Position numbers and translations under genes: made by a program
The notes under the pieces: generated by a model
Told to the model about the DNA's origin: nothing
The model's database searches: none
The model's input: only the letters and a program-made list of their open reading frames with translations
Source of the DNA: Flavobacterium johnsoniae UW101
GTDB taxonomy: Bacteria > Bacteroidota > Bacteroidia > Flavobacteriales > Flavobacteriaceae
Direction: 5' to 3'
DNA: 64,000 nucleotides
Assembly (NCBI RefSeq): GCF_000016645.1
Contig: NC_009441.1
Location: forward strand, 4,216,001 to 4,280,000
Shown here: positions 16,948-24,959 of the stretch, piece after piece
Position numbering within the stretch: position 1 is the stretch's first letter
How the letters are laid out: every line of letters starts with the position of its first letter

Positions 16948-19416
16948 TTATTTACCGTTTCTTATTTCATTTGCCATTGCGGCAATTCCTTTTTTTATGT
17001 CTCCGCCGAACTTTGCCGCATATTGGTTCATTTTCATCTTCTCGCTCTCTTCGGTTGTATAGGCAAGATATTCCTCCAGCGATACCTCTGTCCGGTATAC
17101 TTTGGAAGACATCCCCCCCAGGGATATAAATACCTCTTTGTATTTTTTTGAAGGATCATTGGCTTTGTTGACCGATAGTACCAGCCCTTTTTCTTTTTCT
17201 GTCAGGCCAAGAAGTTCCTGAATCTGGTCAAATTTGTTCTGGTATTTGCTCTGATCCAAAAGAATTTTACAGTCGCTGTTATTGATAATTGCCTGTTTGA
17301 CAACAGGAGAAGAAATGATATCTTCCACTTCCTGTGTTACTACAATAGCCTCTCCAAAGAACTTACGCACAGTCTTAAATAAGTACTTGATATATTCCGC
17401 CATTCCTTCTTTTGCGATTGCTTTCCAGGCCTCTTCAATCAAAATCATTTTCCGGATTCCTTTGAGTTTTCTCATCTTGCTGATAAAAACCTCCATAATG
17501 ATGATTGTGACCACTGGAAAAAGTATAGGATGATCTTTGATATTATCGAGTTCAAATACGATGAAACGTTCTTTCAGAAGCTCCAGATTCTCTGTTGCGT
17601 TCAATAGATAGTCAAACTCACCGCTTTTATAGTAGGGTCTGAGAACATAGAGAAAATTAGTAATGTCAAAGTCTTTCTCCTTTACTTTATCATTCTCCAG
17701 AATCCTGATAAACTCTTCTCTAAGAAATTCATAGAAGCTGTTAAAACACGGGAAAATCTCTTTTTCCCTGTCGAGTTTTTCATAGTACAGCTGCAGCGCA
17801 TTGGAAAGCGCAACATACTCGCTTCTGTTAAATGTTTCGTCATCTTTCTTCCAAAGTGCCAGCAGCAGTGTTTTGATGCTTTCTTTTTTCTCAGTATCCA
17901 GACTATCCCCTTCTGAAATATAAAAAGGATTGAAACGTATCGGATTCTTTTCATCATAAGTAAAGTAATATCCGCCAACCATATCACATAGCCCCTTATA
18001 GCTGTGGCCTACATCCACAAGCACCACATGTGTTCCCTGCTCATAATAACTTCTGACCATATGGTTAGTGAAAAAGGACTTGCCGCTTCCCGATGGCCCA
18101 AGAATAAATTTATTGCGGTTGGTGCATATTCCTTTTCTGACGGGCTCATCACTTATATCCACATGGACTGGTTTTCCAGTCAGCCGGTCTCCTAATCGGA
18201 TTCCCATTGGACTGAGTGAGGAACGGTAACCCGTTTCCATATTCAGAAAGCAGACTGCCTGCTCTGTGAAGGTATCAAAAGTGTCATTCATTGGAAAATC
18301 AGCAGCATTGCCGGGCAGTCCCGCCCAATAGATCTGCGGCGCCCCGACAGTTTCCTGTTTGGCGGCAGCATCCATCTGAGCCAGTGCCGATGAAACCTTG
18401 TTTTTTATTTCCTTTAGATTTTCCTCATTATCGGTCCAAGCCAGTACATTAAAATGTGCTTTTACAGGAAGTCTCTGCTGCGCGATCGCTTCATTGAGAA
18501 AATCGTTCGTGGCGTCACGGGCTATCATGTTCTCACGGCTGTAGGCAGATAACGACTGAAGCCTTAGTCTTTTGCTCTCCAGTTTCTGAATTGTTTTCTG
18601 TGCATCTTCAATAAAAATATACTGGTTATAGATGTGATTACAGGATAAAAGCTGTCCCAGAGTTGAAGCAAAACCAATGCTGAACTTAGTTTTATCAGTA
18701 GAATATCGGTCAAAATTTATGCGTGATCCGCACAGTCCCGGAAGATCAGCCGCATCCCCCAGAGTAAACAGCTGGCAATGCTTATCTCCTATTCTTAAAC
18801 CGTCTTTAAATGAAATATCATTAAATATAAATTCACTTTCCTTATCCGATAAGAAACAGTACCTCTCAATAAGTCCAATCTTTCTGCTCTGGCTTTTAAG
18901 ATCCTCATTTTTAAGTCTGTTGAGCTTTACAAAGCCGCTGTCTTCGAGTACTCTTTTGAACTGTCCTGCTGAATCCAGAAAATCCTGCAGCAGCTGGGGC
19001 TTCAAAGTTTCTTCCGGGACAGGGGTGTTTCTGATCAGAGTTGAAAATAGGGAACTGGAACTTTTTCTTCCCGCCGGTTTTTTAGTCAGCATTATATAAC
19101 AGCTGTGATCAAGAAACGGCCTTTCATTGAAAAACCTTTCACTGCTCCTGCTTAGGAAACTGGTGTCATCATTTGAAAAATCGGCTCTGTATCCTTTTTC
19201 CAAAAACCAGTCCTGCTTGTGAAATACGCAGAATTTCGGCAGTAGCTTAACCGCCTTAATCCAGGACTGATGGAAAGCCTCATATTCCTGGTCTGACAGC
19301 GTAAAAATCTCTGGCAGATCTGCTTTAAATACTATCGTCACATCACCCTGTTTTGACAAAATACAGTCATGCTGTACGTCCATAATCGGTAATACATCAT
19401 CCAATTCTTTTTCCAT
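16948..19416 (-). CDS. traG: conjugative transposon ATPase TraG (VirB4 family)
   Basis: An 822-aa VirB4-type ATPase that powers assembly of the mating channel at the inner membrane. The P-loop GPSGSGKS lies at 440-447, Walker B MILIEEAW at 657-664, and the VVTQEVEDI segment follows. The N-terminal 400 residues are the usual VirB4 cap. Length is normal for the family. The gene starts 20 bp inside the end of the upstream cytosine methyltransferase gene, so the two are coupled. Confidence 0.93.
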   Translation of the reverse strand: MEKELDDVLPIMDVQHDCILSKQGDVTIVFKADLPEIFTLSDQEYEAFHQSWIKAVKLLPKFCVFHKQDWFLEKGYRADFSNDDTSFLSRSSERFFNERPFLDHSCYIMLTKKPAGRKSSSSLFSTLIRNTPVPEETLKPQLLQDFLDSAGQFKRVLEDSGFVKLNRLKNEDLKSQSRKIGLIERYCFLSDKESEFIFNDISFKDGLRIGDKHCQLFTLGDAADLPGLCGSRINFDRYSTDKTKFSIGFASTLGQLLSCNHIYNQYIFIEDAQKTIQKLESKRLRLQSLSAYSRENMIARDATNDFLNEAIAQQRLPVKAHFNVLAWTDNEENLKEIKNKVSSALAQMDAAAKQETVGAPQIYWAGLPGNAADFPMNDTFDTFTEQAVCFLNMETGYRSSLSPMGIRLGDRLTGKPVHVDISDEPVRKGICTNRNKFILGPSGSGKSFFTNHMVRSYYEQGTHVVLVDVGHSYKGLCDMVGGYYFTYDEKNPIRFNPFYISEGDSLDTEKKESIKTLLLALWKKDDETFNRSEYVALSNALQLYYEKLDREKEIFPCFNSFYEFLREEFIRILENDKVKEKDFDITNFLYVLRPYYKSGEFDYLLNATENLELLKERFIVFELDNIKDHPILFPVVTIIIMEVFISKMRKLKGIRKMILIEEAWKAIAKEGMAEYIKYLFKTVRKFFGEAIVVTQEVEDIISSPVVKQAIINNSDCKILLDQSKYQNKFDQIQELLGLTEKEKGLVLSVNKANDPSKKYKEVFISLGGMSSKVYRTEVSLEEYLAYTTEESEKMKMNQYAAKFGGDIKKGIAAMANEIRNGK

Positions 19417-20047
19417 TTTTCCTTGTTTTACTCATTTTCACTTTTTTCCGCCAGACACTTCTGGCTGAATTTAAAATATGCAGTCCCAGCTGCGGATCAA
19501 CGCAGTTTCGCAGTACCTGCCTTTTGTTTGGTATACTGGACGCCCTGATACTAAATCCTAAAGCCTCTTCAAGATCCGGTATCTGCGCATAACGGATTTT
19601 TACCGATGCCTGTATCTCTGTATCCGGTATCTCAAAATTCGCCCAGAACAAATGGCGTTGCAGCGCGGCATTGGATTCGATAAGTGGTGTATAGTAAGGT
19701 TTTACATTTTCTACAGTCCATAAACATTCCGCGTTATGCCTGAGAAACAAAATTTCCTGATACAGTCTCATGTCTGGAAATACTGCAGGAGTGCCGCGGA
19801 ATCTTACGCATATGTTCTGTCTAAACGAGGAATGCGACTGGCACGGCGGCGAACTCCAGATGAAATCAAATTCATTATGATGATCTATAAGATATTGGTG
19901 TGCATCTCCAACTACGACCGTATCTTGAGGGAAATGCTCTGCATAAACGGCAGCCAGCTGGGGATCGAGTTCGACAGCAGTAACCGTAACATCCGTCCAG
20001 TTCTTTCTGTTTCCTCCTATTCCCGCATAAAGATTTAGAACTTTCAT
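19397..20047 (-). CDS. DNA cytosine-5 methyltransferase, short form
   Basis: A 216-aa protein. It has motif I (LNLYAGIGGN, 4-13), motif II/III acidic AVELDP, the catalytic SSPPCQSHS (PPCQ at 67-70) and motif VI ENV at 113-115. It ends at about 216 residues, shorter than normal C5 enzymes; a full target-recognition domain is not obvious. It is built into the tra operon between traF (gap 32 bp) and traG (20-bp overlap). A plausible role is to methylate the element so that it survives restriction in a new host. Specificity cannot be read from the sequence. Confidence 0.8.
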   Translation of the reverse strand: MKVLNLYAGIGGNRKNWTDVTVTAVELDPQLAAVYAEHFPQDTVVVGDAHQYLIDHHNEFDFIWSSPPCQSHSSFRQNICVRFRGTPAVFPDMRLYQEILFLRHNAECLWTVENVKPYYTPLIESNAALQRHLFWANFEIPDTEIQASVKIRYAQIPDLEEALGFSIRASSIPNKRQVLRNCVDPQLGLHILNSARSVWRKKVKMSKTRKNGKRIG

Positions 20048-20079
20048 AATCCAATAAATACGTTAACGTTTTAAGACTA

Positions 20080-20391
20080 TCACTTTAAAAAAACAGACCT
20101 GCTTCGAACTTTTACAGATTTTGGGATCTGTCTGGAAGCCAGCGCTTTCATCATTCCATACTCTCCGTAAGTATTACTCATCCGATAGATTTTAACAACC
20201 AGAATGACTCCTGATATCCCAATTAGTCCAACACAAATCAGTGACGGAATTCCAATTATATAGAGCACTGCAAAAACTATCATTAAGGACACAGCTCCTC
20301 CGCCCAAATACCAGATGTACTGTGCTTTTAGTCCTTTAAATTCAATACTTTTATTGATTGCTTTATTGATTTGGTATACGCTTACTGCCAT
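20080..20391 (-). CDS. traF: conjugative transposon protein TraF (DUF4133, VirB3-like)
   Basis: A 103-aa membrane protein with two adjacent hydrophobic helices (about 28-48 and 50-70) and the family motif YQINKAINKSIEFKGLKAQYIWYLGGG. It overlaps traE by one base (TAATG), so translation is coupled. The role is in the inner-membrane part of the mating channel, next to the VirB4-type TraG. Confidence 0.9.
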   Translation of the reverse strand: MAVSVYQINKAINKSIEFKGLKAQYIWYLGGGAVSLMIVFAVLYIIGIPSLICVGLIGISGVILVVKIYRMSNTYGEYGMMKALASRQIPKSVKVRSRSVFLK

Positions 20392-20729
20392 TATACTCCA
20401 AAAAATGATTTAATGACAGTTGCTACCACGACAAGAAAAACACAGCTTCCAAACCACGCTGCAGCTACTTTACCAGTATCAGGATCCCCAGCATTCCATT
20501 TCTGATAAACCTTTACAGCACCTATTAGTCCAAGTATCGCCCCGACAGCATACATCAGTTCAGTACCTGCATCAAAGTAGCTTCTTACCTTCTGATTGGC
20601 CTCATTGATTCCGGCTACCCCGTCTTGGGCATAAGACGTACCATTGATAATAAATACAAGAATAAAAGTTACCAGTCCTTTAATTTTATACATCAAACTC
20701 TTAAATTTCCATTTCCATTTTTTCATCAC
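20391..20729 (-). CDS. traE: conjugative transposon protein TraE (DUF4134, pilin-like)
   Basis: A 112-aa protein with a signal sequence (IKGLVTFILVFIINGTSYAQ) followed by GVAGINEANQKVRSYFDAGTELMYAVGAILGLIGAVKVY, two hydrophobic helices flanking a short polar loop. This is the layout of VirB2-like TraE of Bacteroidota elements. It is the first core transfer gene of the operon and follows a structured intergenic segment at 20764-20849. Confidence 0.9.
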   Translation of the reverse strand: MMKKWKWKFKSLMYKIKGLVTFILVFIINGTSYAQDGVAGINEANQKVRSYFDAGTELMYAVGAILGLIGAVKVYQKWNAGDPDTGKVAAAWFGSCVFLVVVATVIKSFFGV

Positions 20730-20763
20730 TTATAATTTAAAGGTTATATTTACTATATAAAAA

Positions 20764-20849
20764 CAGAGGAATACCGCCGTCACATCAGCTATTCTCCTTG
20801 TCACATTTTACCATACCGCACTAGAGCGGACGGGGAATATTCCTCTGTA
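20764..20849 (-). promoter_or_regulatory. long hairpin in the tra operon leader, possible attenuator
   Basis: An 11-bp perfect inverted repeat (ACAGAGGAATA at 20764-20774, TATTCCTCTGT at 20839-20849) is extended inward by a CCGTC/GACGG pairing (20778-20782 with 20830-20834) around a loop of about 47 nt. On the minus strand the second arm is followed by a short T run, so it resembles a terminator or attenuator. It lies between the 156-aa gene and traE and could hold back tra transcription until needed, or be a small palindromic insertion. Confidence 0.5.
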
Positions 20850-20853
20850 ATTT

Positions 20854-21324
20854 TTAAGAAATGGTCTCATCCCACAACCCATCCATTTCCGGGTAAGTTA
20901 AAATCAGCTGCGGGTGCTTTGAGCATTCTGAGACCATAAGGCTGTTGATTTTCTCTCGAAGAGCAGATCTCCTCACATACGGATATTCGTCAAGAATAAA
21001 TTTCACATAATTTTTGAATTCAATTCCAGAGAGATTATTTAGTACTGCTTCTGAAATTGCCTTTTCCAATTTATAATAGAGTTCCCTTGCATCCTGCAGA
21101 GTGTCAAATGGCTCTTTAAATTCACCGAATAAATCCTTTGAATGCTCATCTGCCGGAGCCTTTGGAGTTTTAAAGAATTTTAATTTTGTATTGCCCTTTA
21201 GCAGCTCTTTTAGGGGGGCTAAATAAAATTTAAGAATTACAATAATGTACCAAAACAGTAGCAATACTAAAACTGTAACTAAATAGTTACCCCATGAAAT
21301 ATTTGAAAGCATAATCATCTTCAT
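20854..21324 (-). CDS. membrane-anchored protein at the head of the tra operon
   Basis: A 156-aa protein with one N-terminal membrane segment (about 12-33, NYLVTVLVLLLFWYIIVILKFY) and a charged soluble region that includes EFKEPFDTLQDARELYYKLEKAI and a helical C-terminus. It is found first in the minus-strand run that leads to traE. I have no functional assignment; position suggests an accessory or regulatory part of the transfer machinery. The start at MKMIMLSN is supported by codon use and by the nearest in-frame stop upstream. Confidence 0.6.
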   Translation of the reverse strand: MKMIMLSNISWGNYLVTVLVLLLFWYIIVILKFYLAPLKELLKGNTKLKFFKTPKAPADEHSKDLFGEFKEPFDTLQDARELYYKLEKAISEAVLNNLSGIEFKNYVKFILDEYPYVRRSALREKINSLMVSECSKHPQLILTYPEMDGLWDETIS

Positions 21325-21477
21325 TTATCGTTACACACCAGCTCTTGTTTTAAATCGTCAACGCACTCTGCGATTTATTGACAGGTCAAAGGAACGATAA
21401 GAACAAAATTTCTACAAGGACAACTTTTAGCTGCTCCCCAAGTTGCTCCCCAAATTATCTGAAATACGAAAATAAAA

Positions 21478-21497
21478 AAACCTCCGTAAGGAGGTTT
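21478..21497 (-). terminator. intrinsic terminator downstream of the RteC-like gene
   Basis: AAACCTCC GTAA GGAGGTTT forms an 8-bp stem with a four-base loop. On the minus strand it is followed by a run of T. It terminates the araC/RteC-like transcript and insulates it from the tra operon. The rest of the 21325-21515 gap shows no gene. Confidence 0.85.
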
Positions 21498-21515
21498 AAA
21501 AAGCAGATCAATCCA

Positions 21516-22715
21516 TTAATATTGCTGTATATGTTTAATTATTCGCTCCAGGGTCTTTATAGCAATTTCCTTGTCCCTTTCCTCTGCAGTGTAGGATTTG
21601 CTTCTCATGGATTTGTACGAGAGATCCCTTTTCTGAGATGTAGACAGATAGGGAACGATTGATTTGAAAACCTGGTTCATTGATTTTGCCTTTAATATTC
21701 TCGATTCATCCCCCGCCCGGAGAATTAATCCGATCTGATCTGTTGACAATATGCATTCCACCTTTTCTTTCAGCAGATCGTGCTGCAGTTCCTCTTTCGA
21801 TACTGTCATCTCTTTTTGGCCAATATTCAGCTCTATACTTTTTTCAATATATTGAGTTTCGTATTTTATCCAGTTGGTTACTGAAACTTTTATATTACTC
21901 TGACCTGGATCGAAACAAATCTTTTCGCTGGATTCGATCTGATTTAATTCTTTGAAAACAATCAGTAAAAAAGCTAATTTTCCAGATTTTTGATTTTTAG
22001 CCGTCAAATGGGCTGCAATTCTTGTGATGATATAACTGTAATAATCAGCTGAATTGAAATTAAGATTGATCAGCTTTTCATCTAACAGCGAAAAAAAATT
22101 CCCATCCTTTCGCTCAAAATTGAATTTCTCTATGAGGTGCAGCAGGTTCTTTTGGTATCTTAACAGCCTATATGTGCTTTTAGGAGCATTACGAGATTGA
22201 AAGTGCTGATTAAAACTATCTATTATAAGGTCCAGCGTCTTACAATCCTCAGTGATATCGCATTCTATTTTTTTTATGTTTCGAAGCCTGAGCATTAGCT
22301 CGCGTCTGGAAACCTGCAGATATGTCAATGGTACCCTTTGATCGAGACTAAGGTATTCATCAAATCGGGTTTCAATGAAAGAAAGTAAATTCGATAAGGT
22401 ATCTACTATCGTTTGTGAAATCTGCAGAATGCTTTTTGTTTTATACCGATCATTTTTTCTGTTTTCTGCAATCTTGTCAATCAGGAATATAAAATAGGAA
22501 TGGTATTTCCGGATCAAAAGCCTGACCTCGCTTTTCTTTGTCGTTGCAAATACCTCGTCTTTTATCTGAATTTCAATATTGAGAGCTTCCTTCTGTATGG
22601 CATCACATATCATTGCTAACTCTTGCTCCGTAATATTAATAATGTTACGATTTTGGACAAGGTTACGCAATATCAAAGCATCTAGCCATTCCAACGGATA
22701 TTTTCTAATCATCAT
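21516..22715 (-). CDS. RteC-like Bacteroidota mobile-element protein
   Basis: An approximately 400-aa protein. The C-terminus (ILSTDQIGLILRAGDESRILKAKSMNQVFKSI ... SMRSKSYTAEERDKEIAIKTLERIIKHI) is the helical end shared by RteC-type regulators and related element proteins. The middle is helical with no catalytic motif. I set the start at the MMIRKYPLEW pair (22715 or 22712), because the longer frame would run into the araC gene upstream. In CTnDOT, RteC acts in excision control; here that is inference. It is last in the araC transcript. Confidence 0.55.
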   Translation of the reverse strand: MMIRKYPLEWLDALILRNLVQNRNIINITEQELAMICDAIQKEALNIEIQIKDEVFATTKKSEVRLLIRKYHSYFIFLIDKIAENRKNDRYKTKSILQISQTIVDTLSNLLSFIETRFDEYLSLDQRVPLTYLQVSRRELMLRLRNIKKIECDITEDCKTLDLIIDSFNQHFQSRNAPKSTYRLLRYQKNLLHLIEKFNFERKDGNFFSLLDEKLINLNFNSADYYSYIITRIAAHLTAKNQKSGKLAFLLIVFKELNQIESSEKICFDPGQSNIKVSVTNWIKYETQYIEKSIELNIGQKEMTVSKEELQHDLLKEKVECILSTDQIGLILRAGDESRILKAKSMNQVFKSIVPYLSTSQKRDLSYKSMRSKSYTAEERDKEIAIKTLERIIKHIQQY

Positions 22716-22749
22716 ACTTCTGTTTTGATTGACAGTTATGCAGCAGAAA

Positions 22750-23637
22750 CTAGCGTGTCTTATTTTTTTCCATTGCACTTAAACGATATTGAGATGGGGA
22801 TAAATTGGTATGCCTTTTAAAAAAGACCGTAAAACTATTGGCACTGGTGAATTCCAAATCTTCAGCGATTTGAGACACAGTATTATGCGGATCTTCGAGC
22901 AGTTTTTCTGCTTCCGAAATGATAGTCTCAACAATTAGTTTCTTAACGGTTTTACCTGTTATTTCTTTTACCATTTGATTTAAATAGCCGGCTGTAACAA
23001 AAAGGGAGCCGGCATAAAACTGGGCGTTGTGCTGTTTTCTGTAATGAATAGACAAAATAGTGAGAAATCGAATTATTAAACTTTCTTTTCTCGTAAACTG
23101 CAGAGCAAAATCATTTGAATGTTTTGCGTAGATTAATCTCAGTTCATACATAAATAGGTTAAAACTTATACCATGCAGTTCATTATCATTACCGCTAACT
23201 GCTGGATCTCTGGTGACAAAATACAGCACTTTATATATCAAGGATAGAATTAACATCTCCTTTTCATCCAATTTTATCTTAATTGAAGCTCTTGTAATTA
23301 TAAAGTGTAAGGCTTCAATTAGTTCCTGTCGCAAACTATTTTTTATTGCGAATTCAAAGCTGAAAGTGATCAGGTAAAACTGAAGCTTTCCTTCAAACTG
23401 CACGATGCTGCAAAATGAATCGCTTGGTATCACCAGCAGATCCATTTCTGCCAGAACCTGATCAGTCTTCTGAAACTGGACAGTTAGTTTTCCGGATTTA
23501 ATTAATAAAATGGAATAGTTTGATACCCGAAATGATTCACTCACAGGGGATTTTGATACATAATTTTTGATAATATGAATAGCTAATCCCCTAATGGGCA
23601 GATCATCCAGGTTGGTATTGATCAAATCTCTGATCAT
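22750..23637 (-). CDS. AraC-family transcriptional regulator
   Basis: A 295-aa protein with a cupin-like N-terminal half (NYSILLIKSGKLTVQF ... MDLLVIPSDSF) and a C-terminal AraC DNA-binding domain (about 190-288): YAGSLFVTAGYLNQMVKEITGKTVKKLI, then TVSQIAEDLEFTSANSFTVFFKRHTNLSPSQYR. The last segment is the classical AraC signature. It lies 35 bp upstream of the RteC-like gene and is probably co-transcribed. It may control the element or its own operon; the inducer is unknown. Confidence 0.85.
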   Translation of the reverse strand: MIRDLINTNLDDLPIRGLAIHIIKNYVSKSPVSESFRVSNYSILLIKSGKLTVQFQKTDQVLAEMDLLVIPSDSFCSIVQFEGKLQFYLITFSFEFAIKNSLRQELIEALHFIITRASIKIKLDEKEMLILSLIYKVLYFVTRDPAVSGNDNELHGISFNLFMYELRLIYAKHSNDFALQFTRKESLIIRFLTILSIHYRKQHNAQFYAGSLFVTAGYLNQMVKEITGKTVKKLIVETIISEAEKLLEDPHNTVSQIAEDLEFTSANSFTVFFKRHTNLSPSQYRLSAMEKNKTR

Positions 23638-23680
23638 AATTTCTACATTTAAACTGAAAATTAAAATTGAGTTAATTTGG

Positions 23681-23911
23681 TTAATCCTTTTCGCCGAAAG
23701 CCCTTTCCATAATTGTAAAGGCCATAAAATATAGATTTGATAAGGTCGTTATATACAGTAGATAGGTCAGCTTTCGCGGATGGGTTATTCTTTTCTCACC
23801 GTTTAAAAGGTATTCCACTATTTCATCATAACTAAATAGATCGATTATAAAATAAAGACATACAACATTCAGTATGATAAGTAAAGTGTAGAATATAGTT
23901 CGACGTTTCAT
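23681..23911 (-). CDS. small two-helix membrane protein
   Basis: A 76-aa protein with a membrane helix at about 6-26 (FYTLLIILNVVCLYFIIDLF) and a second hydrophobic helix in 44-66 (KLTYLLYITTLSNLYFMAFTI). It is 18 bp after the lipoprotein gene and probably in its transcript. I see no family motif. It may be a membrane partner of the lipoprotein. Confidence 0.5.
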   Translation of the reverse strand: MKRRTIFYTLLIILNVVCLYFIIDLFSYDEIVEYLLNGEKRITHPRKLTYLLYITTLSNLYFMAFTIMERAFGEKD

Positions 23912-23929
23912 TTTTCAGTTATAATTGTT

Positions 23930-24628
23930 TCAGTTTTTAATGAGTGAAGGCAGTAGAGCGATAACTGTGATTACTGCCGCCTGGTTCTTCTTGAAAAAAG
24001 GTCGGGCAGGTTTTGTGCCCACTGATTTTTCCCAGTCGCGATCCTTGCGCTCGGCCTCGGCAAACAGTGCATAACTTGAAATAGTGGATACGGTAAGTAT
24101 GGTTTCCTTTTCATCTGCATCTAAATCCGTATTTTCCACAACAGCTGCATCAAAATCAATTATGTAGTCTCTTACCACAGCGTATGCTGCATCTTGCTGG
24201 ACTATTAGATTTTGAACAAACGTGGTCAGCATTATTTTACTCGATGAACTTATAAAACTATTTTGAATAATTTCAATAAGTTTGGTATCAGGATCGTTTA
24301 AGATGTCTAGAATTTCCTGATCCGAGTATCCCAAATTAGCCGCTTTAGCAGTGGAATTTCCTTGTAAAAATCTCAATATAAATGAAATCTGGTTATTGAT
24401 TTCTGCTGCAGAATTAGGGGTGTTATTATCCTTTAAAAAGTTCTGTAAAATATTATAATATTCTTTACCCGCGCTGTCAAAAGGATTTTTGGAACCCAAT
24501 GCGGAAGCACCAGTGGTTTCAAGATCTTCATAGTGAGAAATTAGATTTTTGTCAATTACTGCTTCTGAGTCAGTTGAGCAGGCAGTAAATAGTAAAAATA
24601 CAAAACTGGTTAATAATAAATTTTTCAT
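23930..24628 (-). CDS. hypothetical lipoprotein
   Basis: A 232-aa exported lipoprotein with signal peptide and lipobox LLFTAC (Cys17) followed by STDSEAVI. The mature part is polar and helical, with no enzymatic motif. It is preceded by a good Bacteroidota promoter at 24736-24766 and is divergent from the TPR/AraC regulator across a 330-bp region that holds direct repeats. It is a likely target of that regulator; its own function is unknown. Confidence 0.6.
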   Translation of the reverse strand: MKNLLLTSFVFLLFTACSTDSEAVIDKNLISHYEDLETTGASALGSKNPFDSAGKEYYNILQNFLKDNNTPNSAAEINNQISFILRFLQGNSTAKAANLGYSDQEILDILNDPDTKLIEIIQNSFISSSSKIMLTTFVQNLIVQQDAAYAVVRDYIIDFDAAVVENTDLDADEKETILTVSTISSYALFAEAERKDRDWEKSVGTKPARPFFKKNQAAVITVIALLPSLIKN

Positions 24629-24735
24629 GATTTGTTTGTTTGAAGTGAATAAGAATTTCTTCTCAGTTCATTTCATCCGGATTAGCAGAACCTCTATCCG
24701 GCACGATGCCCGATATTTTGCTATTGAATTCGAAA

Positions 24736-24766
24736 CAAATCTACTCTCGCCAAAAATGTCAAACAA
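24736..24766 (-). promoter_or_regulatory. Bacteroidota promoter of the lipoprotein gene
   Basis: On the minus strand the -7 box TAGATTTG (24736-24743) fits TAnnTTTG and a TTG at 24764-24766 lies 20 bp upstream, the usual -33 spacing. Transcription would start near 24730, giving a leader of about 100 nt before the lipoprotein gene. Confidence 0.7.
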
Positions 24767-24781
24767 GCTCAGTAGTGTGGG

Positions 24782-24816
24782 TTTTCGGTAAATCAGGTAT
24801 GGATTTTCGGTAAATC
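24782..24816. promoter_or_regulatory. tandem direct repeat, likely AraC-type operator
   Basis: TTTTCGGTAAATC occurs at 24782-24794 and again at 24804-24816, a 22-bp period, about two helical turns. The pair is framed by GTGTGG and CCACAC. Such same-face tandem sites are typical of AraC-family binding. They lie between the divergent lipoprotein and TPR/AraC genes, just upstream of the -33 site of the former. The rest of 24629-24959 carries no gene. Confidence 0.6.
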
Positions 24817-24959
24817 CACACCCTGTTTTTAAAATTAACCCACTACTATTCAGCGTTTTATGTAAATTTTATGTTACTTTTATGTTATGGAGACGTTAAT
24901 AAGACTAGAATAGCGTTTGATTCTCCTTTTACGAAAGATTCGCCTCAAAAACATCAAAT

